Source of the DNA: Rhynchopus euleeides
Lineage: Eukaryota > Euglenozoa > Diplonemea > Diplonemida > Diplonemidae
Assembly (NCBI GenBank): GCA_963210315.1
Contig: OY723300.1
Location: forward strand, 62,001-126,000
Length of the DNA: 64,000 nucleotides
Direction: 5' to 3'
Positions 1 to 9,100 of this stretch are shown in pieces. Below the pieces are notes generated by a model that saw only the letters and a list, made by a program, of their open reading frames with translations, did not search any database and was not told where the DNA came from. Each line of letters opens with the position of its first letter. Within the stretch, counting starts at the first letter, position 1. The translations under genes were made by a program, and so were the position numbers.

Positions 1-111
1 CTGCGAGCTGGGATGGGTGGAAACGTCCGTTTGGTGTGTGTGTGTGTGGCTGTACTTCAGTGACGAGTGCCACATTGCATAGGTATCATAGGAAAAATGA
101 GTGAAAATAGG

Positions 112-215
112 TGAAAAGACTCCCGCTAGGGGGAGTCAGACTCCCGCTAGCGGGAGTATAGACTCCCGCTAGCGGGAGTTGGACTCCCCCTAGTTGAGAC
201 TCCCGAAAAGGGTTA
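112..215. repeat. Tandem palindromic 19-mers
   Basis: The palindrome GACTCCCGCTAGCGGGAGT and near-variants occur about four times in a row, ending in decayed copies. Each unit can fold on itself. The rest of 1-310 holds a TG run near 35-48, a short C run near 286-295 and no gene. Confidence 0.8.
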
Positions 216-532
216 CCCTACCCCCGCTGGAGTCCACCGTGTAGGCACATCTGGCAGAACTATCGGCACCGAGCGAAGGCCAACCCCCCCCCCCCTAGGC
301 ATGGGCCCCCCACGGTGGGATCTTGTAAATTTTACATGTATAACTACAAGTATATACATGTATTATACATGTATAATACTTGCATGTCAACTATTATACA
401 TGTATAATACATGTATATGCCTGAAATATACATGTAAAAATACATGTATATCAAGTAAAAATACATGTATAATACTTGCATGTCAACTATTATACTTGTA
501 TTTTTACTTGATATACATGTAGTTTACATGTA

Positions 533-1344
533 TACCGTAAACGGAAAAAGGGTGGACCGTAAAAATGTTCCAAGTTCCCAAAAAAAGGCCAAACGTTCCA
601 TCTTTTTTACGGTCCACCATTTATTGGGACTGAATATGGAAAAGACAATGCGATTTTCGCCCGCGGGCTGGTGGGTTGCGGGGCGCGGACTGCGGCCTCC
701 ACGCCGCAGACTCCCGCACGTAGGCCTCCCGACCTCCCAGCTTTGGACCCTCCCTCCACCACCGCAACCAACACCAGCAAGAGAAGCAAGTCCTCCCTGC
801 GTGTGGAAAGGGCACGATCACCACCACTCACCTCGAGACTCACCCACCACCACACCTCGAGAAGTGTAGTACCATGCAAGGAGCGTTCCGGTAGAAGTAA
901 AAGTAGAACCTGCTGCACGAGCCCACAAAAGCAGCCACAGTACGGCAGGGCGCGCAGACAGAAGCTGAGACCACCGGGCTCCCTCCAGATGTAAATTCGT
1001 GAATCAGTGCCCGGAAAATTCAGGGAAATCGTACTCCTTTAGTGTAGTACACCCTGCAGTAACTGTGGGAGAACAGTTCCCGGACGATGGTGAGCGCACA
1101 CTCTGTGTTGAGGCCCTGCGGTGTTAATCCTGCAGCTTCAGTCGTGCGATTTCCTTGGTTCCTTCGCGACTTCGTCGAAGGAATTCGTAAAAAAAACCGC
1201 CAAGTCCACTATCCCAACCGTAAAATAGGTGGACCGTAAAAATGTTCCAAGTTCCGGAAAAATCCCATTTGTTCCATCTTTTTTACGGTCCACCTATAGT
1301 ACGGTTCACCTTTATTACGGTCCACAATATTTCCGTTTACGGTA
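533..1344. mobile_element. Element B: inverted-repeat element nested in A
   Basis: It is bounded by TACCGTAAACGGAAA at the left and its reverse complement at the right. The motif GGTGGACCGTAAAAATGTTCC, followed by its own inverted partner, forms a hairpin near each end (about 552-619 and 1211-1297). The interior (620-1200) is GC-rich with only short unsupported frames. The TACCGTA tip resembles that of element C, suggesting related families. Confidence 0.7.
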
Positions 1345-1534
1345 TTTCAGGCATTTACATGTATTTTACATGTATAATACTTGTCATGCAAGTATTATAC
1401 ATGTAAAATACTTGCATGACAAGTAAAATACATGTATAATACTTGAATGACAAGTAAAATACTTGCATGCAAGTAAAATACATGTATTTTACTTGCATGC
1501 AAGTATTTTACTTGTCATGCAAGTATTTTACATG

Positions 1535-1883
1535 TACCGTATACGTAAATATTATGGAACGTAAATATTATGGAACGGGCCCATTTTTGGCCGGTCCGTT
1601 CCATAATATTTACGTTCCATAATATTTACAGGGCCAGTTGGGGACTCGGTGGTGAGGACGGCTTGCGTCAGGAATCGCGCGAAAAGTGCACGAGTAGGTC
1701 CCGTCAGGGACTCTGTATGCCGTCCGATCACCTGGTCCAAGTCCCCGAGTCGCAGAAAGCCCTGTAAATATTATGGAACGAAAAAAATCTGGAACGCCAA
1801 CCCACCAGCGTTCCAAAATATTTACGTTCCATAATATTTACGTTCCATAATATTTACGTTCCAAAATATTTACGTATACGGTA
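1535..1883 (-). mobile_element. Element C, copy 1
   Basis: This 349 bp element has the end TACCGTATACGTAAATATT and its inverse. The ends are followed by arrays of a 16-17 bp word containing TAAATATTATGGAACG. The unique core (about 1632-1767) is almost identical in all four copies. This copy is inverted relative to the other three and lies inside element A. It has no coding capacity, so it is MITE-like. Confidence 0.88.
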
Positions 1884-2184
1884 TAATACTTGCATGACAA
1901 GTATTATACATGTAAAATACATGTAAATGCCTGAAATATACATGTAAACTACATGTATATCAAGTAAAAATACAAGTATAATAGTTGACATGCAAGTATT
2001 ATACATGTATTTTTACTTGATATACATGTATTTTACATGTATATTTCAGGCATATACATGTATTATACATGTATAATAGTTGACATGCAAGTATTATACA
2101 TGTATAATACATGTATTATACTTGTAGTTATACATGTAAAATTTACAAGATCCCACCGTGCCAAACATATTTTTCATAAACATA

Positions 2185-2533
2185 TACCGTATACGTAAAT
2201 ATTTTGGAACGTAAATATTATGGAACGTAAATATTATGGAACGTAAATATTTTGGAACGCTGGTGGGTTGGCGTTCCAGATTTTTTTCGTTCCATAATAT
2301 TTACAGGGCTTTCTGCGACTCGGGGACTTGGACCAGGTGATCGGACGGCATACAGAGTCCCTGACGGGACCTACTCGTGCACTTTTCGCGCGATTCCTGA
2401 CGCAAGCCGTCCTCACCACCGAGTCCCCAACTGGCCCTGTAAATATTATGGAACGTAAATATTATGGAACGGACCGGCCAAAAATGGGCCCGTTCCATAA
2501 TATTTACGTTCCATAATATTTACGTATACGGTA
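2185..2533 (+). mobile_element. Element C, copy 2
   Basis: 349 bp, with the same ends and core as copy 1 but in the opposite orientation, 25 bp outside the right end of element A. It is flanked by AAACATATTTTT on the left and the inverse AAAAATATGTTT on the right, so it probably landed inside yet another inverted-repeat array. Confidence 0.88.
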
Positions 2534-2556
2534 TTTTTGCCAAAAATATGTTTCAT

Positions 2557-3114
2557 TTTTTTTTTTTTTGCGCGTATCCGTCAGGTGGACCACCGGGTGG
2601 GGAGAGATCCGGTGTGAGGCACTTGGGTCCGTCCAGGTGGGCAGGGGGAACCTGGGGGCGGGGGGCCTCAAAACCCGTCTACCAGTGCCGCTTCTAATCT
2701 CGTCGGTCTTGTCCCAACCACCACCAGCCAGCCCAGAACGCCCTGACGCTGCGACCTCGTCGATTTTTCCGTTTCGCCCATCCGCCCAACTCCGCCAACC
2801 CAACCAGCCCTACCCTTTCTCCCAGTCAGGGCGGTACTCACACGAGCGGCAAAGCGCTGGGGGAGGGGGGGGGGACATCAATAGGGGAGGGGAGGGGAGG
2901 GGGGAGGAAGGGAGGGGAGGAAGGGGGGGGGGGGGGGGTTATGTTGTTTCTAACCCAGACCTGCTGTGCAGAGCCCGGGGGAGGGGGTGGCCAGCCCCTG
3001 TCTAACCATTCACAACGGCCACCTGCACACATCTATGAAAGGGGGGGGGGGAAGGTCCCGGGGGGGGGGGGGGGGGGGGGGTGGGGGGTGGTGGGGGTGG
3101 GGACGCTGCTCCGC
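2557..3114 (-). other. LINE 3' untranslated tract with C/G homopolymers
   Basis: Between the LINE stop codon and its A run the minus strand is pyrimidine-rich, with long C runs (plus-strand G runs at about 2863-2937 and 3038-3080). No protein frame is supported. Assembly length here is likely unreliable. Confidence 0.6.
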
Positions 3115-6100
3115 CTACTCGCCCCGCTCCACCTCCGTCTGCAGCTTGCGCATGTAGACGCGCAGGCTGACCCCCGGCTCCCTCGTCTGGTTCCCGGGCT
3201 CGGCCTGCGCGCCCCCTTGCAGGATGCGCGCCTGCAGCCACTCCGCCGCTACGTCACCTGCCACCCTGGGCGAGAGGGGGCAAAGGCCATAGCTGGGGTG
3301 GAAGCAGTGCCTCCACGCCTCGACGGTGCGGGGGATGGCTCCTCCCATCGAGACGCAGGGGGCCATGCCGCGGGCCCGCGCTACCACCCCCTCGGCCCAG
3401 ACACGGGACGCCGCAAGCTCCTGCAGAGCGGGGATGTTCGCCGCGGGCGTCTCGTCGTCCCCGTAGGCGTCGATGGCCTGGAGGTCGTCCTCGGGCTCCC
3501 ACACGTTCGCCGGGTCGTCGTCGAACTCCATGGGGCCCGCCGCGTCACCCTGACGCAGCTCCTCCAGGCGTCTCGAGGACGCGGCCGTCCGGCTGCGGCG
3601 CTGCCCGTCCCGGCGGGCCTGCGCGGCGTTGCGCATCATCGTCGCAGCAACCCCCTGGATCCCGCCAGCCCCACCGGGGGCTGTTCCGCCAGAGGTGCCA
3701 GAGGGGGCTGTGTTGAAGGTGTGGGAGCCTCCGCCCTGGCGGCGCCGCGCGGCCTGAGCGGGGCCAGACGGCTGGGCGCCTGCCGCCGTGACCGGAGCCG
3801 CAGAGGGCACACCAGAGGGGGCTGTGTTTGAGGTTTGGGAGCCTCCGCCCTGGTGGTTCTCTGTGGCCCCCGACCCCGACGGCGGGCACTCTGCATGTTG
3901 GGCCTGCCCCTGCATGGGGGCTGGGGCAGCCCGGGAGGCACTCTCCGCCGGGGGCACGCTGTGGCCGTGGGTCGCGGAGGGCGCACCAGAGGGGGCTGTG
4001 TTTGAGGTTTGGGAGCCTCCGCCCTGGTGCATCTCCACGTCCTGGCCGGGAGCGACCGGCTCCTCCGCCACTTCCTCCTTCACCCGCGTTGGATGGTGCG
4101 CAGCCCCCGACGAGTCGTGCGGGGCACTCGGCTGCCTGGGCCCCATCGGCGTGTCGTGCATGCGGCTCGGGATGGGCTTCCGCCGGCGGGGGCGCGCCCG
4201 GGCGGACTCCAGGACCTCCCGCAGATCCGGAGTGACCGCGGGTTGCTCCGCAGGGTCTGGAGCGTCGACATCCACCGCCACCCGGTCAATGTAGCCTGGG
4301 CACCGCTCACCCCGCACTGCGCATGACGCGCACACTTTGCGCCAGCATCTGCCACACGCGTGATGCCTCGCGGAGCGGTCGAACGGGCGGCGGCACTTCT
4401 CGCACTCCTCCACCTGGCCCGCCGAGCCCCCCTGACGCACCATCTGCATGGGACTATCACCATCGCACCCCGTGACATCCGCTGCCATCGGCTTCGGGGG
4501 AAGACCCGCCAGGTGCTGACGCATGGGCTCCGGCATAACTAGGGGCACGTAGTGCCCATGTTGCCCCCCCGTCCTCCGCAGACAGTGGGCGTCCACCACT
4601 GCACCCGCACCTACTGGGGACAGAAGCATCGGCTGGTGGTTGTCGATGAGCACGAGGACGACGCATCTGGTCACGCGCGCAGCCGCCGCCAGGGCGATGA
4701 AGTCCGCCCAGGTGCGCACGTCGTCGCTCCCTGCGCGCATCATCTGCTCGGCCCACTGGTTCGGACCCTCCTCCACCCGCATCCGGAGGTCCGGGTCGCG
4801 CATCGCCCTGCGGACTGCCTCTTGGCGCAGCCACCCGCTGGATTGCTTCACCGATCGGGCACCCAGCGTGGCCAACGCATCAAAAGCACAGTCCCCCACC
4901 CGGAACGACCACCCGTCCGGCTCGACCAGGCCCAGCCGCGCCTGCTGCTGCAGGGACGACAAGCTCAGCCTCCCGTCCGTCTGGCCGCGCCACTCCAGCA
5001 ATTGGGCCAGGGGGTCAGCCGCCACCCCACCCGCCGGCTGCGGGAGGTCCCCCTCCGCGGGGGGAGGCGGCGGGCGTGGGCGGCGGGGAGGGGCAGGTTC
5101 GGGTTCAGGGGTCGGCTCCTCGGGGCCCGCCGCGTCATCCGGGTCACACATGAAATCCTCCGCGTCCATGTGCCCGTCGAAGTGTGGCGCGGGGGCCAGG
5201 TCCGTGTCAGGCGCGAAGAAGTAGTCCGGCTCCACGCCCACCAGCGGATCCGGCAAGACCCGCTCCCGAGTCTGACCAGAGCGCAGGTCCGTGCACAGCG
5301 CCCCCCTGCGGAGCGACGACCGCCCCACCGCCCGCATCAACGGCACCACTATCCGCGCCGCCCAGGAACGAGTGAGCTCGGCCCTGTCCCCCAGCTTGTG
5401 GTCCACCGCGAAGCTGACCAAGTGCCTGAAGAGCCGCACGGCCTCCGGACCCATCCCGCCCGACTGCTCCAGGGCGAACGCGGAGAAGGCGATCTCAACC
5501 TCCTGACACCGCGCCCCGTGCTTGCGATGCTTGGATGCTTCAGCCCGCGACGCGGTGTACCCCCGCGCTCTCGCCGCACCCTGCCTCGCAGACTCCGCGC
5601 ACGTCGACCACACGGTCACGTCGATCGCCCGGCCCCGCGACTCACCTATGCCGCACGGGAGGAACACGTCAGCCGGCTTGCCCCCGCCCAAGAGGAGGTG
5701 GTTGGGCTCCAGCTGGGGGCCGAGTCCCGCGTCCCGCGCCAGCCCCAGCACCCCGAGCTTCACCGCGTCGTGGCGCTTGATGCGGTCCGCCGATGCCTGG
5801 CAGCTGAACACATGGGCGCCCAAGACGTCCATGGCGTCCCCGCACTCGTGGCACCGCGACCCAGGGGCGAAGACGACGAGGCCCAGGCGCAGGCGAGCCG
5901 CCACTTGGTACTCCTCCCTCCCCATCGCAAACTGTTGTTCTGGCGTCACCGTCACCCACGCCCCTGCGCCTGGGAGGGACGCGGACAACTGACGCCCTTT
6001 ACTCAGCACGTCAGCCTCCGCCAGTAGGGTCTCGTGCTGCCGGCTGATGATCGCCAGGGATAGGTCGCGCTGGCGGAGGGGCTCGCCCGGGCGCTTGTGA

Positions 6101-9100
6101 GGGTCCACCCAGTCCGCCTCCGCCACCAGCTCGTTGTGGGCGGTCGCTGCCACGCGCCACGCATCCGCATCCCAACGATATCCGCTGTCCAGCTGCACAC
6201 ATAGGGGGAAGAAGGAGCTAGCCGCCGCCAAAGCCGCAGCGGTGATGTGGTCCTCCGACCTCCGAATGCCCATACCCCCTAGCCTGACGGGCAGGGCCGC
6301 CTGGTCTCGCGCATCGTCAGGGAGGGTCCCGTCCCTGTCCCCGAGCACAGATGCCAGCACCATCCCGATTTCCTTGTCATACTGGCGAAGGTATTCTCTC
6401 CCGGCGTACCCAATTGCGCGCATCTGGAAGACCAGCTTGCAGAAGCCTTCACAGTGTCGCAGGAGGGTCATGGCCACTTGCGCGTCTTGGAGGTGGTGAA
6501 GCTGGCGCAGGTTTGGGATGAACTTCTCTCTCAGTTTTGTATCCATCACCCGCTCGCAGAATTCCGCATCCCCCACCGGAGCCCCGAGGAACTCGAAGTT
6601 GTGGTGGAGGAGGTCCATGCGAGTCGCGCGCTCCTTTTCCGTCGCGGCTACATCAAGGCCCGCTCCCCGGAGGCCCTCCACCGAGTGCCCATTCAGCGAG
6701 ATCACTTCGCATTTGCGGCGTGCCACCACCAGGCCCAGCTCCGCGCTCCGCCGCTCGAGGATCGCGAACGCGTGGCCGACCGCCCCGGGGGAGCCCATCA
6801 GCGTGCCATCGTCCAAGTACCACACGCTGCCCTCCACCCCCGGCAGCTTGCCTAGGTCCTCGGTCAGCTGGCGGATGGCCAGGGAGAACAGGAGCGGCCC
6901 GAGGGGGTCCCCCTGCTGTACCCCCCTCTGCGATTCGAGCACTTCGCCACGGTATATCAGGGCTGAGGGCGACGCGTAGCACCACTCGACCCACGCCGAC
7001 AGCTCCGGGAGGTCCCGCCTGACAGCATCGATGAACGCCTGCCTGTTAACCATGTTAAAGGCGTTGGCATAGTCGATCTTCAGCAGGACCTTGTCCGCCC
7101 CCCTGTTGCGCGCCGCGAAGTCCTTCACGACCGCCGTGGCCGCCTCCAGTCCGCCGTCCACCGCCACTCCTACTTGCCTCCCCTTCAGGAGGAGCTTCCC
7201 AGCCTGTTCCCTGACGTCTGCGGTGAGGGTTTTGGCCACCAGGCGGCGGAGGGTCTCCCCAACCGCGATCGGGCGGATCCCCGCGTCTGGCTTGGGGAGC
7301 GCGACCAGAGACGCGCCCGCGATGTGCCGGGCCAGCTGCGGGGGGGCCTCGCCTCTGCGCAGGACATTCACCACCGCCGTGAGGGCCGGAAGCACATCCA
7401 CTCCCTCCACCTGGACGAGCTCCCGGAGGTGGTCCGCCCTCAGGCCTGAGGGGCCGGCGCCCGTGCCCCTCGGTAACCCCTTCAGCGCTTTAAACACCTC
7501 GGCGGGGGTGGCATCCGCGGGCACTACCCGCGTCGCCGCGGAGATGGCTGGGCTGTCCGCTTCCGGGTGCATTGCTAGGAGCTTCGCTTTCGTGGCAGGG
7601 GTGGCAGGCGCCAGGCCGGCGCTCCTGGTGCGCGCCATCGCCGCCGAATACCGCCCTTGTCTCGCCGCTTGCACCACCGCTTCCTCCGTCTCCTCCCATG
7701 TGGGGGCAGCCTCCACCCGTCCCGGGCCCGGGGCTTCCGTCCGGGCCCGGCGCCAGAGCTCCGACGCGCGTCCTTCCCGCCAGAGGATGATCGCCTCCTC
7801 CCGGGCCCGCTTCGCCAGCAGCTGCTTCTTCTTCCCTCCACGGTAGGTGCGGAAGAGGGTTTTGGGCACCAAGAGGAGGCGGAGCCACGCCGTGGTGCTC
7901 GAACTATTCGCTGCGACATCCCACAGGGCCTGGCTATAGGCTACCGCCGCCGGGCGGAGGATCGCCCCGGGGACCGACAGCGACACCCCCACTCGCTCCG
8001 TGTGGATGCTCTCAAGGGGAGGGAGGCGACCCGCATCCGCTGCCTCCGCCGCAGAGGGTGCGCGCCTGTTCGGCACCACAGGGGTCGCGCCACGTGGGCG
8101 GCACTTCACGCAGGAGTCCAAGGAGGTGCTCATTACCTTCGAGCACCACATGCACTTCTTCATGCCCAGCAGACGAAGCGCGCTCGGCGGGAACTCCTCA
8201 CCCTGGTCTGCGTGCGCCTGGGCGTGCTTGCGGAGCGTCTCCTTGGACGAATACGGCGTATGCCGGTGGAGAGCCGAGCCCGCGCAGGCCGTGAGGGGGC
8301 AGAACCAGCGGCGACGCACATCCCCCAGGCCCGCCCCTTCTGCCTCCTGGGCACCCTCCCCTAGGGCCGCCGGGCAGGCGTCTCGACACGTGGCTGGGCT
8401 GAGGTGGGCCGGCGCCGCGCTCTCTCGAAGGGCCCTGCGTCGGGCAAGGGGCATGGCCACTCCCTCGTAGTGGTTGCCAGAGAGAGCCACCACCCTGACA
8501 TCTGCGGGGGCTGGCCCCTGCTTCTTAGGGCGCCGCGGGTCCACACGGATTGCCTGACCCCTGCCCTCCTGCACCACCACCACTGACAAGTCCCACGCTC
8601 CCGCCGCCAGGTGCAGCGCGAGGTGGTCCCCATGCGCCGCACCAGCCAGGCCCGCCCGATACTCCTCGACCCGCCTGGCGTCCCCTAACAAGTGAAGCAG
8701 TTGAGGTTTCACCGAGGCGTCCCCTGCACGCCGGGACAGCTCGGAGCGCATGCCCACTATGTCGTCGTGGGAGGGGAGGGCGGCCGTGGGCGTGAGTGCC
8801 GCGAAGAGGCAGTCCCCTGTCGCCTGATTCGGCACCCTGGACCCCCCGAACTGCGACAGGACCTCGTCCACCCCAGTCCAGTCCTCCTCCATCTCCAGGT
8901 CCCCACCGCACAGGTCGCGCGGGCCGAGGAAGAGCGGGGGGCGCTCTGACGTTGCGCACAGGAGGCGGGTCCGTCTCATGGGCTGTACGGAGCGCCACAA
9001 GTCCAGGGTCACCGCGTCCCGCATCTCCGACTCCCGCAGCCGCGCTGCCGTCACGGCCACCTCCACCCCAGCCCAGACGAGACACGCGAGCGACAGGAAC

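Larger units (their letters stand above)
311..2160. mobile_element. Element A: long inverted-repeat DNA element hosting B and C1
   Basis: The ends are inverted copies starting CACGGTGGGATCTTGTAAA (311 rightwards, 2160 leftwards). They run inward for about 220 bp as arrays of short self-complementary words such as TACATGTA and ACTTGCATGCAAGT. No transposase frame is visible, so it looks non-autonomous. Element B (533-1344) and element C1 (1535-1883) interrupt it, so A is the oldest of the three. No target-site duplication is clear. Confidence 0.75.

Noticed and set aside
112-215. CRISPR-like array
   Set aside because: Adjacent palindromes without unique spacers, in a eukaryotic setting.
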